Assembly: GCA_021768185.1 (NCBI GenBank)
Contig: JAETNP010000011.1
Location: 1 to 64,000 of the forward strand
Length of the DNA: 64,000 bases
From: Oscillospiraceae bacterium
Lineage (GTDB): Bacteria; Bacillota; Clostridia; Oscillospirales; Oscillospiraceae
Reading direction: 5' to 3'
Within the stretch, counting starts at the first letter, position 1; each line of letters starts with the position of its first letter. Made by a program: the position numbers and the translations under genes. Below the pieces are notes generated by a model that was not told the DNA's origin, did not search any database, and was given only the letters and a program-made list of their open reading frames with translations. Shown here one piece after another: positions 7,495-16,086 of the stretch.

Positions 7495-9123
7495 TCACTC
7501 TTCCATCTCCGTGAAAGTCGTGCCTCCCTCCAGCACCCGGGTATTGGTATACCCATAAAATTTAAGCCTGTTCTGTGTAAGATACGCCCTCCTCCCCTTG
7601 GTGCAGACGAGAAGCAGCTTGGCATCCTTGGCCAGACCGGGGACCTCGCCGTCGATTTTCGCAAAGTCCAGATATGTCTTCTCCGGCAGGGTGGGCTTCT
7701 GGGAGCAGTCAATGATCTCGTATCCCTCCGCCGCTCCGGCTGCATACTCCGCCGGGGTGATGGACTCCATCTCCCCGTCCAGCTTGTTCATCAGAATATT
7801 GACGCTGTGGGCAAAGGGATGAATGGCTGTGGAGAAGGGCGGCGCGTAAGCAAAATCCATAGCCGCCAGCTGGTCCACCGTGGCCCCCAGGGAAATGGCC
7901 GTCACGCCGATGTCCGTCACCTTGTCCACCGCGCCGGCGCCCAGCACCTGCACGCCCAGCAGCTTCCGGGTGGCCTTGTCCGCCGTGAGCTTGATGATAA
8001 AGAGCCCCGCGCCGGGATAATAATGCGCCTTGTCGTCCACCACCGTGATAACGCTCTCCACATCATACCCCTCCGCCCGGGCGGCGGTCTCCGTAAGCCC
8101 CGTGCGGCCCACGTTCAGCCCGCCGGGCAGCTTGGCCACGCCGGTGCCCAGCACGCCGGGATAGGCGCTCTCCTTGCCCGTGACGTTCCTGGCCAGAATG
8201 CGCCCCGCAATGTTGGCGGTGGACCCCATGGGGGACCAGGCCGCCTTGCCGGTCTGACGGTTGGTGACCATGGCGCAGTCCCCGGCGGCGTACACGTCCG
8301 GCACATTGGTGCGCAGATACTGGTCGGTGAGGATGGTCCCCTTGAACATCTCGATACCGGAGCCCTCCAGGAAACCGGTGTTGGGCCGGATGCCGATGGC
8401 CAGCACCAGCGCGTCGGCCTTCATGCCCCGCTTGCTGGTGAGGACCTTCTCCACCTTCCCGTCGCCTTCCACGCCCTCCAGCGACACGCCGGTCATGGGC
8501 ATAATGCCCTCCTCGGCCATCCTGTTCTCCACGTACTCGCTGAGTTCCGGGTCCAGGAAATTGGGCAGCACATGGGGCGCGAAATCAATAACCGTGGTCT
8601 TCACGCCCTTGGCGGCCAGATTCTCCGCTACCTCCAGGCCGATGAAGCCGCCGCCGGCCACCACGGCCCGCTTGACCTCCCCGGCCTCCACGGCCTCGCG
8701 CAGGCCGATGGCGTCGTCGGGGGTGCGCATGACGAACACGTTTTTCAGGTCCAGCCCCTGAATGGGCGGCACAAAGGGAGACGCGCCGGTGGCGATGACC
8801 AGCTTGTCATAGTTGTACTCCGTCACCTCGCCGGTCTTGAGGTCCTTCGCCTCCACGACATGCCTGTCCGGATGGACGGCCACTGCCTCGGTCTCGGTCT
8901 TGACCATTGCGCCGGTGAGGGCGGCAAACTTCTCCGGGGTATTGACAATCAGCTCGCTTTTCTCTTGAATCACGCCGCCCACGTAGTAGGGCAGGCCGCA
9001 GCCTGCGTAGGAGATATCCCTGCCCTTGGTGAGCACTGTCACCTCGCAGGAGCGGTCCTCCCGCATCAGCTTGGCGGCAGCCTTGGTGCCGGCGGCTACG
9101 CCGCCCAAAACCAGTACTTTCAT
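7495..9123 (-). CDS. CoA-disulfide-reductase/NADH-oxidase-like flavoprotein with rhodanese domain
   Basis: 542 residues. The N-terminal FAD-binding motif VLVLGGVAAGTKAAAKL and the SYAGCGLPYYVGG motif, with the redox Cys near residue 43, mark the CoADR/Nox/persulfide reductase group. There is a second nucleotide-binding fold (VVAGGGFIGLEVAENLA) and an FAD motif VYAAGDCAMV. The last ~90 residues form a rhodanese-like domain with Cys in LLLVCTKGRRAY. Fusions of this type use NAD(P)H to reduce CoA disulfides, CoA persulfides or polysulfides. Location next to the sulfite-reductase-like gene agrees with sulfur metabolism, though element R1 separates them. Confidence 0.92.
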   Translation of the reverse strand: MKVLVLGGVAAGTKAAAKLMREDRSCEVTVLTKGRDISYAGCGLPYYVGGVIQEKSELIVNTPEKFAALTGAMVKTETEAVAVHPDRHVVEAKDLKTGEVTEYNYDKLVIATGASPFVPPIQGLDLKNVFVMRTPDDAIGLREAVEAGEVKRAVVAGGGFIGLEVAENLAAKGVKTTVIDFAPHVLPNFLDPELSEYVENRMAEEGIMPMTGVSLEGVEGDGKVEKVLTSKRGMKADALVLAIGIRPNTGFLEGSGIEMFKGTILTDQYLRTNVPDVYAAGDCAMVTNRQTGKAAWSPMGSTANIAGRILARNVTGKESAYPGVLGTGVAKLPGGLNVGRTGLTETAARAEGYDVESVITVVDDKAHYYPGAGLFIIKLTADKATRKLLGVQVLGAGAVDKVTDIGVTAISLGATVDQLAAMDFAYAPPFSTAIHPFAHSVNILMNKLDGEMESITPAEYAAGAAEGYEIIDCSQKPTLPEKTYLDFAKIDGEVPGLAKDAKLLLVCTKGRRAYLTQNRLKFYGYTNTRVLEGGTTFTEMEE

Positions 9124-9159
9124 CGCTCTTTCTCCTTTTTAAAATAGATATCTGTTTTC

Positions 9160-9188
9160 AGAATACTCGTTTTTCGCTAAGTTGTCAA
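9160..9188 (-). promoter_or_regulatory. Promoter of the flavoprotein gene
   Basis: Minus-strand TTGACA (9183-9188), 17 bases, TATTCT (9160-9165). The -35 overlaps the last codons of the upstream methyltransferase gene. Confidence 0.75.
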
Positions 9189-10072
9189 TCGGAAACCAGC
9201 TGCCGGCCAAGGACTTTTGCCAGCTGCCGGACATATGCCGGCGTGGTGCCGCAGCATCCGCCCACGATGCCCGCCCCGGCCTTTACCAGGGCCTCCATGT
9301 GCCGCGCAAAGTCCTCCGGTCCCATGCTGTAGTGGGCCTGCCCCCGCTCGTCCATGACCGGCAGTCCAGCGTTGGGCTTGGCGATTACCGGGATCTCCAC
9401 CGCCGCACGGACGGAGCGGATGACGGACTCCAACTGGTCCGGCCCCACGGAGCAGTTGACCCCCACGGCGGAGGCCCCCAGCTCCTGGGCCATGGCCGCC
9501 GCCTCCCAGACGGTCCCACCAAATATCACGCCGCCGTCCGCCTCCACGGAGAAGGAGACCATTACCGGCAGTCCGAAGTCCGCCGCCGCGTCCAGGGCGG
9601 CCGCAGCCTCCTCTGCCCCCATCAGGGTCTCCAGGGCGAACAGGTCCGCTCCGGCCGACCCCAGGGCCTCCATCTGCTCCCGGTAGGTGTCATAGGCCTC
9701 GCTGTAGGGCATGTCGCCCACCGGCTCCAGGGGGCGGCCCAGCGTAGACAGGTCTCCCGCCACCAGGACCCGGTCCCCGGCGGCCTCCTTCGAGAGAGCA
9801 ACCAGGGCGGCGTTCAGCTCCCCCAGCCGCTCCTCCAGACCGAAGTTTTTCAGCCCCGTCCGGTTGGCGGAGAAGGTGGGGGCCATGATGATCCGGCTGC
9901 CCGCCTCCGCATAGGCCCGCTGGAGGTCCAGCAGGACCTGCGGGTGCTCCAGTACCCACAGTTCCGAGGAAACCCCCACCGGCATTCCCGCCGCGCGGAG
10001 GTTCGAGCCGGTGGCCCCGTCCAGAAGGACCGGCCCCTGGGCGGCCAGCCGGGAAAATTCCTCTTTTGTCAT
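9185..10072 (-). CDS. Homocysteine S-methyltransferase family protein
   Basis: 295 residues, a single zinc-dependent methyltransferase barrel. Zinc ligands are visible in SAVGVNCSVGP and in the C-terminal pair GGCCGTTPAYV; the N-terminal GATGSNLRAAG loop is also conserved. The enzyme transfers a methyl group, typically from S-methylmethionine or S-adenosylmethionine, to homocysteine to give methionine. The cobalamin and folate domains of MetH are absent. Start follows a GGAGAGGA site, and the gene begins 16 bases after the hydrolase gene upstream, so they are probably cotranscribed. Confidence 0.88.
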   Translation of the reverse strand: MTKEEFSRLAAQGPVLLDGATGSNLRAAGMPVGVSSELWVLEHPQVLLDLQRAYAEAGSRIIMAPTFSANRTGLKNFGLEERLGELNAALVALSKEAAGDRVLVAGDLSTLGRPLEPVGDMPYSEAYDTYREQMEALGSAGADLFALETLMGAEEAAAALDAAADFGLPVMVSFSVEADGGVIFGGTVWEAAAMAQELGASAVGVNCSVGPDQLESVIRSVRAAVEIPVIAKPNAGLPVMDERGQAHYSMGPEDFARHMEALVKAGAGIVGGCCGTTPAYVRQLAKVLGRQLVSD

Positions 10073-10088
10073 GCAGTCCTCTCCTTCG

Positions 10089-11156
10089 CTATTTCACTGA
10101 GTCGCGGTAGAGCGTCAGGATGCTCCCCATGACCTCCGCGTCCAGCTCCCGGCCGCGGAATTTGTCGATGGAGGCGTAATAGTCCCGCAAAACCTCCTCC
10201 GGAACATCTCCGTCATACTGCTCGTCCAGTCGGCTGCCGGTCTCGTTGATCTCGTCCGCGTAGTCCATGGCGGCCCGGGAATAGAGCAGGTTGTTGTGCC
10301 CGTCCCGGCGGTCCTCGCTGCAGACGAGATACCGCACGTTGGGGTTGGTTATTTCATCTTTTCCCGCAATAATACTCACGGTATCGTATCCCACCGTAGT
10401 ATCCCCACTCCCGTGGAGAATCAGAACGGGGGTGTCCGTGCTGTTGATGGCGTCCACCGCCGTCAGGCCGAAGGTATCGCCGAAGGTCAGCTTCTGATTC
10501 AGCCAGATGAAGGGATACTCCGCGTAGATCAGCGGCCCGATCATCCCCTCGCCCCACTCCATGATCATGGGCATAGCCTTGTTGAACCCCGCTACGCTGG
10601 CGGAGGCGGCGATGTCATGGTCAAAGTGGAAAATGGCCGTTACGGCGTAGCCGCCCCAGCTGTGGCCGAACAGGAACACGGGCACGCCGTCAAACCGGCT
10701 CTCCCCCTCCACCCAGGTCAGGGCCGCGTCCAGGTCCAGCACCGACTGGTTCAGGCCCACGCAGTTCTTCCCCTCGCTGTCCCAGCACCCGGTGTTGCTG
10801 TAGCAGAGCACCTGATATCCGTGGTCCGCAAAGTACATCATCTCCGGCAGATAGCTCTCCTCGCCGCCGCCCAGACCGTGGGAGATGACCACCAATCCCT
10901 CGGGGTTGTTCCCGCAGTAGAGATGGCCTGTCAGGCGGTTCCCGCCGGAGAGGAAGCTCACCGGTTCCCGGTCATAGCGGTCCGCAATGTCCTCGCAGAG
11001 GATCTGGGAGGTCAGCTCCGGCTCCGGCGGTTCAGTACGGGAGAAGGTGTCGTTCATTAAGATCTGTACCACAATGGGAGACGCGATGCAAAACAGAATC
11101 AGCAGGACCAACAGAATGATGCCGGTAATTTTCAGGGCTTTTTTCTTGGTTTTCAT
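10089..11156 (-). CDS. Membrane-anchored alpha/beta hydrolase
   Basis: 355 residues. One N-terminal membrane segment (about 8-33) anchors the enzyme, probably facing outside. The nucleophile elbow GHSWGGYAV, the oxyanion strand VVISHGLGGGEESY and downstream LILHGSGDTTV mark a serine alpha/beta hydrolase; the catalytic Asp and His would lie in GSGD and DGHNN. Substrate unknown, with lipase or peptidase both possible. Starts after AGGAAGGA, 30 bases from the end of recD2. Confidence 0.85.
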   Translation of the reverse strand: MKTKKKALKITGIILLVLLILFCIASPIVVQILMNDTFSRTEPPEPELTSQILCEDIADRYDREPVSFLSGGNRLTGHLYCGNNPEGLVVISHGLGGGEESYLPEMMYFADHGYQVLCYSNTGCWDSEGKNCVGLNQSVLDLDAALTWVEGESRFDGVPVFLFGHSWGGYAVTAIFHFDHDIAASASVAGFNKAMPMIMEWGEGMIGPLIYAEYPFIWLNQKLTFGDTFGLTAVDAINSTDTPVLILHGSGDTTVGYDTVSIIAGKDEITNPNVRYLVCSEDRRDGHNNLLYSRAAMDYADEINETGSRLDEQYDGDVPEEVLRDYYASIDKFRGRELDAEVMGSILTLYRDSVK

Positions 11157-11186
11157 AGAGTTTTTCCTTCCTGCGCTTAGAAATAC

Positions 11187-13424
11187 TTATTGCATTTGTT
11201 CCGCCGGGACTTTCGCCCCTTGCTTCAGCCGCCACCGCAGGCCGCTGTAGCGGCGCTGCTGCTTGTCATTGGCCGCCATGCGGCCCAGGGCGGTGTCGTC
11301 CCCCACCACCACCAGCAGTTCCCTGGCCCGGGTGATGCCCGTATACAGCACTCCCCGCACCATCAGCGCGGGCGCGGCAGGCAGGGCCACCAGCACCACC
11401 GCCTTGTATTCGCTGCCCTGACTCTTATGTACCGTCACAGCGTAGGCCAGCTCCAGTTCCCCCAGCATGTCCGCCGTGTAGGTGGCCGTGCGGTCGTCAA
11501 ACCGGATGCTCAGCAGCTCCCCGGCGGGGTCGATGTCCTCCACTACCCCCACGTCGCCGTTGAAGATCCCCGACCCGGTCACGCCGTCGGCGCGGATCCA
11601 CAATACATCGTAATTATTCCGGATCTGCATCACCCGGTCGCCGGTGCGGAAGGTGACTTCTCCCCATACCTTCTGACGCTTCTCCGGCGCGGGCGGATTC
11701 AGGGCCGCCTGCAGGGCACGGTTCAAGGCCGCCGTACCCCATTCCCCCTTCCGGGTGGGACACAGCACCTGGATCTGTTCCGGCTCTATCCCCATATTTT
11801 GGGGCAGCCGGGTCTTGCACAACTCTACCACCAGGTCCACCGCCGTCATCGGGTCCCGGCGGCGCATGAAGAAGAAATCGCTCTGGGCGGTGTTCCGCAG
11901 CTCCGGGACCTGTCCCTGGTTCACCGCGTGGGCCGCCCGGATGATGGCCGACGCCTGGGCCTGCCGGAAGATCTCCGTGAGGTTCACCGTCTCGATCCGC
12001 CCCGAGCGGATGAGGTCCCCGAACACGTTCCCCGGCCCCACCGAAGGCAGCTGGTCCGGGTCCCCCACCATAATCAGGCGGCAGTCGTCCTTCACGGCGG
12101 ACAGCAGGGCGTACATCAGCGGCAGGTCCACCATGCTCATCTCGTCCACCACCACGGCCTCCGCCGTCAGAGGCTCCTTCTCGTTCTTCTGGAAGGTCAC
12201 CTCCCCGGTGTCCTCCTTCCAGGTCATGCCCAGACACCGGTGGATGGTCTGGGCCTCCCTGCCGCACAGCTCCCCCAGCCGCTTGGCGGCCCGGCCTGTG
12301 GGGGCCAGGAGCAGGGTCGTACAGCCCATCCGGTCCAGCATGGCCACGATGCCCCGGACGGAGGTGGTCTTTCCGGTTCCGGGCCCGCCGGTGAGGAGCA
12401 CCACGCCCTGCTTGGCCGCCAGCTCCACCGCACGCCGCTGGGCGGGGGCGTAGGTCAGCCCCTGCCCGGCCTCGATCTGCTCTATGATGGCGTCCACCCG
12501 GTTGGCGACATGGTCCAGCCGGTCCGCCTGACAGCGGAGCATCCGCTCCAGCTTCTCCGTGACCCCGATTTCCGCGTCATACAGCCGGCGGAGGTAGCAA
12601 GCCTCCACCCTTGCCACCTGCTGGCGGCGAACGGCTCCCCGGCCGATCAGGTCGTCCAGGGAGGTCTCCGCCATATCCGGCGGGCAGTCAATGAGCTGGG
12701 ACGCGGCGGCGACGAGCTTGTCCCGGGGCAGAAACACGTGACCATTATTTAAATTGTAGGTCAGCTCAAACAGAACGGCGGCTTCCACCCGTCTCCTGCT
12801 GTCCCCGGCCATGCCCATGGACAGGGCGATCTCGTCCATCACGGCAAAATCCACCCCGTACAGCTCGTCCACCAGCAGATAGGGATTTTCCCGCACCGCG
12901 TCCAACGCCTCGCCGCCGTACCGCCGGTACAGCCGCAGGGCCAGGGACAGGGGCAGGTCGTTGGCGGAGAGGAAGGACATCAGCCGCCGCATCCCGGTCT
13001 GGTAGCGGAAGCTCTCGCCGATCTCCTTCGCCCGCCGGGGGGAGATGCCCTTGATCTTGGTCAGCTCCCCCGGCTCCTCCTCCAGCACCAGCAGACTGTT
13101 GGCCCCGAAGCGCTGGACGATGGCGCTGGCGGTGGCGGGCCCTATGCCCTTGACCACGCCGGAGGACAGATAGCTCAGGATCTCGTTCTCCTGGGTGGGC
13201 ATATACCGCTCCACCTGATGGGCCTCCACCTGGTCCCCGTGGACCGGATGGCTGACCCACCGGCCCGTGACTACCAGGTCCTCCCCCGGCGCGGCGAAGG
13301 GGATGGACCCCACCACCGTCACCGCCTCGCCGTCGGAGGTGACCAGCCGGAGGACCGTGTAGCCGTTCTCCTCGTTCTGATAAATGACATGGGAGATGGT
13401 CCCGCTGATCGTACACTCATTCAT
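11187..13424 (-). CDS. recD2: RecD2-type ATP-dependent DNA helicase
   Basis: 745 residues, full length for RecD2. N-terminal OB-like domain, helix-hairpin-helix region (GVVKGIGPATASAIVQRFG), then the SF1B helicase core: Walker A GGPGTGKTTSVRG, Walker B VVDEMSMVD, motif GDPDQLPSVGPGNV and the UvrD-like C-terminal AYAVTVHKSQGSEY. RecD2 is a 5'-3' helicase used in repair and recombination in bacteria without RecBCD. Start MNECTISGTIS follows GGGAGGAGG. Confidence 0.95.
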   Translation of the reverse strand: MNECTISGTISHVIYQNEENGYTVLRLVTSDGEAVTVVGSIPFAAPGEDLVVTGRWVSHPVHGDQVEAHQVERYMPTQENEILSYLSSGVVKGIGPATASAIVQRFGANSLLVLEEEPGELTKIKGISPRRAKEIGESFRYQTGMRRLMSFLSANDLPLSLALRLYRRYGGEALDAVRENPYLLVDELYGVDFAVMDEIALSMGMAGDSRRRVEAAVLFELTYNLNNGHVFLPRDKLVAAASQLIDCPPDMAETSLDDLIGRGAVRRQQVARVEACYLRRLYDAEIGVTEKLERMLRCQADRLDHVANRVDAIIEQIEAGQGLTYAPAQRRAVELAAKQGVVLLTGGPGTGKTTSVRGIVAMLDRMGCTTLLLAPTGRAAKRLGELCGREAQTIHRCLGMTWKEDTGEVTFQKNEKEPLTAEAVVVDEMSMVDLPLMYALLSAVKDDCRLIMVGDPDQLPSVGPGNVFGDLIRSGRIETVNLTEIFRQAQASAIIRAAHAVNQGQVPELRNTAQSDFFFMRRRDPMTAVDLVVELCKTRLPQNMGIEPEQIQVLCPTRKGEWGTAALNRALQAALNPPAPEKRQKVWGEVTFRTGDRVMQIRNNYDVLWIRADGVTGSGIFNGDVGVVEDIDPAGELLSIRFDDRTATYTADMLGELELAYAVTVHKSQGSEYKAVVLVALPAAPALMVRGVLYTGITRARELLVVVGDDTALGRMAANDKQQRRYSGLRWRLKQGAKVPAEQMQ

Positions 13425-13514
13425 GACACGGGGCCTCCTCCCTGTAGTATAAAGGTGAAAGTATACAGAATTTTATCGAAATCTGCCGGATTCCCGGGAA
13501 TCGCCCCGGACGGT

Positions 13515-13850
13515 TTATCCCGTCAGAAAATCCGCCGCCTCGTCCTTGCCGCACAGGACCACCCAGCGGTACTTCTCCGTCAGGAGGTGTGCCAGCTTCC
13601 GCCCCTCCTCCGTGAGGCCGCAGTCCACCAGCAGCGCCCTGCCGGACAATCCCCGCTCCTGCCGCAGGCCCGCCAGAAAACGGAGCTGCTCCTCCAGCCG
13701 CTCTCCGTCCCCCTGGGCGGGCAGCACCAATCCGATCTCTCTCCGGCGCTCCGGGCCCGCGAACAGCACCGCCCGCACCGCCGTCCACACCAGGGACGCC
13801 AGCCCGATGGCCGCCAGCAGCGCCACCACGCCGTCCTGCCATAGCTGCAT
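13515..13850 (-). CDS. Small membrane-anchored protein, unknown
   Basis: 111 residues with one N-terminal membrane segment (about 7-30) and a soluble remainder rich in Leu, Glu and Arg. I recognise no family. A strong AAGGAGG site precedes ATG 13850. It lies 90 bases before recD2 on the same strand and may share a transcript with it. Confidence 0.7.
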   Translation of the reverse strand: MQLWQDGVVALLAAIGLASLVWTAVRAVLFAGPERRREIGLVLPAQGDGERLEEQLRFLAGLRQERGLSGRALLVDCGLTEEGRKLAHLLTEKYRWVVLCGKDEAADFLTG

Positions 13851-13946
13851 AACTTCCTCCTTCCGCCGCTCTATGCGGCTTGACGGTTTGTTATGCCAGT
13901 CTATGCGGGACGGCTCAGATTTGACAGTCCCCTGCGGCGCTCTATC

Positions 13947-14432
13947 TCAAAACAGGCTCGCCACGCCAAAGGTCAGAATGCTGATGGCAATCCCGGCAAC
14001 CACTACGCCGGCGAAAATGGATGGGATGGCCTTCCGTAAGGGCATGTCCAGAAAAGCCGCCGCCAGCGCCCCCGTCCAGGCCCCCGTCCCCGGCAGGGGA
14101 ATCGCCACGAACAGCATCAGGCCCAGATACTTGTACTTCGTCACCTTCTGCCCCTTCAGGTGGGCTTTTTTCTCCAGACGGTCCACCAGACGGTTCAGCC
14201 GGGGCAGCCTCCGGCGCATCCACTGGAAGATCCGCCGGATATACACCAATATGAAGGGCACGGGCAGAATATTCCCGATGACGGCGGCCACATACGCCGC
14301 CCACACCGGCAGGCCGCGGGCCACGCCGAAGGGGATGCCCCCCCGCAGCTCCACCACGGGCACCATCGACACCAACATCGTAAAACAGAACTCTCCCACG
14401 GGGTTCTGGGTGAGCCATTGCATGATATCCAT
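13947..14432 (-). CDS. Small multidrug export (COG2426-like) membrane protein
   Basis: 161 residues from MDIMQWLTQNPVGEF; AAAGGAAG precedes this ATG, and an upstream in-frame ATG (14471) falls in the terminator region. Four or so membrane segments are visible, with the conserved VVELRGGIPFGVARGLP and AIPLPGTGAWTGALAA loops typical of the Sm_multidrug_ex family. Despite the name, transport activity is poorly tested in this family. Confidence 0.85.
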   Translation of the reverse strand: MDIMQWLTQNPVGEFCFTMLVSMVPVVELRGGIPFGVARGLPVWAAYVAAVIGNILPVPFILVYIRRIFQWMRRRLPRLNRLVDRLEKKAHLKGQKVTKYKYLGLMLFVAIPLPGTGAWTGALAAAFLDMPLRKAIPSIFAGVVVAGIAISILTFGVASLF

Positions 14433-14473
14433 TCGTCTTCCTTTCCGCGGCCCCGGTCCGGGGCAAGCCATAC

Positions 14474-14503
14474 AAAAAGGTCCCGGCCCTAAAGCCGGGA
14501 CCT
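14474..14503 (-). terminator. Terminator of the solute-binding protein array
   Basis: AGGTCCCGGC (14478-14487) pairs with GCCGGGACCT (14494-14503), followed on the minus strand by TTTTTG. It ends the transcript of the first lipoprotein gene of the array. Confidence 0.85.
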
Positions 14504-14566
14504 CAACGGTCCTATTTTACCACATCTGTTCCCATCCCGCAAGAAATTTCTTGAGGAGCTGCCCCG

Positions 14567-15964
14567 TCACATCTGCTCTCTGACATACAGCCCCACCCGG
14601 TTCTGGAGCAGGGCCACCGTCTCGTCCAACGTCCTGGCCCCGGCGAAGTAGGGGTCGCAGATCTCCCGGATCAGAAAGAACATCTCTCTGTCCCATATGT
14701 CGATCTTGTCGATGCTGTTGAAAAAGTCCTCAAACTCCCGGACCCGCTCCTCCGTCAGCGGCGGGGCCGTGAGTTCCTCGTTGGTCACGCGGTTGAAATC
14801 CACAATCGCCTTTACCGTCATGGCGGTGGTCCTCTTCAATTCGTACTTGTCCCTTTTGAGCGGGATGCAGGTTTGCTCGGTGGGCGGCGACATCATCGCG
14901 TTCCGGACAAATTCCCAGGCGGCCTCCTTGTTCTTGCAGGAAGAGGATATGCCCAGCGTCGCCCCCACGGGCCTGAACATGCTGCCTGTGCTGCCGTCCT
15001 CCACAGGGTAGCCGATGAAGGCGCACCGTCCGCCCCATGTCATATCATAAACCGGGAGGGAGTCCAATGCCAGATAGCCTGGGTCCTCCAGCATTTGCAG
15101 GCCCTTCCGCTGCCGCGCCTCGCCCTCCCGGATCACAGCGTCCCAGGCGTCCCCCAGGCTCGCGACCTCCGGCTCCAGTTCCTCGCTGCCGGGGAACATC
15201 CGGATGAACTCCAGCATGGAGCGAAAGCTGGGACTGTCAAAGGAGCACGTCCCTGTCTCCCAATCCACATAACTGCCCACGGCGTACCGTGTCAGCATAC
15301 CGGCAATACTCTCCCGGCTGGTATCGAACCGCAGGATGGTAGACCCTTCCGGCATGTTTGCGAATGCGTCCTGGAGTTCCTGGAAGGTCCAGCTGGTCCG
15401 ATCACCCACTACCGCCGCTGAGCCCACCAGCGTTTCGAGCGTCACAGCCCCAAAGAGCATGTAGAGCCCTCCGTCCGCCTCGGCGGCCTTCAGCGGGCCC
15501 TCCAGCACGCCGTCCCGGCCCAGATCCGGGTCGTTCTCGATATAGGGCCACAGGTCCTCCAGATAGCCCTTCCGGGCCAATTGCTGGTAGGAAATCGCGC
15601 CGCCCAGGTCGATGATGTCCGGGACCTGTCCGGCGCCTATCTCCACCAGCAGCCGTTCCGGTCCCTGGTCGTCCGTCGCACTGTAGCAGTAATCCTTGAC
15701 CACGATCTGGACATCGTCATGGGTGCGGTTGAATTTGTCGATCACGTCCCGGCGGAAGGAGTTCCAGCCGTCCATCGGGGTGGTCTGGGCGTAAATCAGC
15801 ACCTCCTTGCCGGGGTCGATCTCCTGCTCCTGCCCCGGCGCGGTCACAGGCGCTGGCTCCCGAGACGGCGGCGGCTCCGCATTATGCCCGCAGGCGGTGA
15901 GGAGGCAGACCGCAAATATGCTCAAAAGCAATATTGGGATGCACCGCTTGAGGTTCGATTTCAT
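14567..15964 (-). CDS. Solute-binding lipoprotein, paralogue 1
   Basis: 465 residues from MKSNLKRC; AAGGAG lies 9 bases upstream of this ATG. Signal peptide with lipobox LLTAC, Cys25 lipidated. The body is a type-I extracellular binding-protein fold related to sugar-binding ABC components: VPDIIDLGG, GYLEDLWPYIENDPDLGR and SYVDWETGTCSFDS. The C-terminal helical region (ARTLDETVALLQNRVGLYV) is intact. Nearest to the terminator and farthest downstream of five tandem paralogues. No permease or ATPase lies nearby, so it either feeds a distant transporter or acts as a surface sensor. Confidence 0.88.
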   Translation of the reverse strand: MKSNLKRCIPILLLSIFAVCLLTACGHNAEPPPSREPAPVTAPGQEQEIDPGKEVLIYAQTTPMDGWNSFRRDVIDKFNRTHDDVQIVVKDYCYSATDDQGPERLLVEIGAGQVPDIIDLGGAISYQQLARKGYLEDLWPYIENDPDLGRDGVLEGPLKAAEADGGLYMLFGAVTLETLVGSAAVVGDRTSWTFQELQDAFANMPEGSTILRFDTSRESIAGMLTRYAVGSYVDWETGTCSFDSPSFRSMLEFIRMFPGSEELEPEVASLGDAWDAVIREGEARQRKGLQMLEDPGYLALDSLPVYDMTWGGRCAFIGYPVEDGSTGSMFRPVGATLGISSSCKNKEAAWEFVRNAMMSPPTEQTCIPLKRDKYELKRTTAMTVKAIVDFNRVTNEELTAPPLTEERVREFEDFFNSIDKIDIWDREMFFLIREICDPYFAGARTLDETVALLQNRVGLYVREQM

Positions 15965-16086
15965 GGGAAAGTTCTCCTTTTGCTTCATCTGTATTCCCCG
16001 TTGACACGGGTATGGTCATAATAGCACAGCCGCCCGCAGAAGGCAACTGCGGACGGCGGCGTTTACCGGTTCTCGTTCACGTACAG
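15909..16086 (-). repeat. 178-bp array repeat, copy A
   Basis: Direct repeat spanning the last codons of paralogue 2, the intergenic hairpin and promoter, and the signal-peptide codons of paralogue 1. Nearly identical to copy B (17135-17312); by eye only two of 178 bases differ. Such repeats favour unequal crossing-over. Confidence 0.85.
16018..16056 (-). promoter_or_regulatory. Overlapping hairpin and promoter, paralogue 1
   Basis: TTGCCT (16041-16046), 17 bases, TATTAT (16018-16023). The -35 occupies the loop of a stem formed by 16030-16039 and 16047-16056, which follows directly on the stop codon of paralogue 2. The stem may protect or end the upstream transcript, while the promoter starts the next gene. 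Confidence 0.7.
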
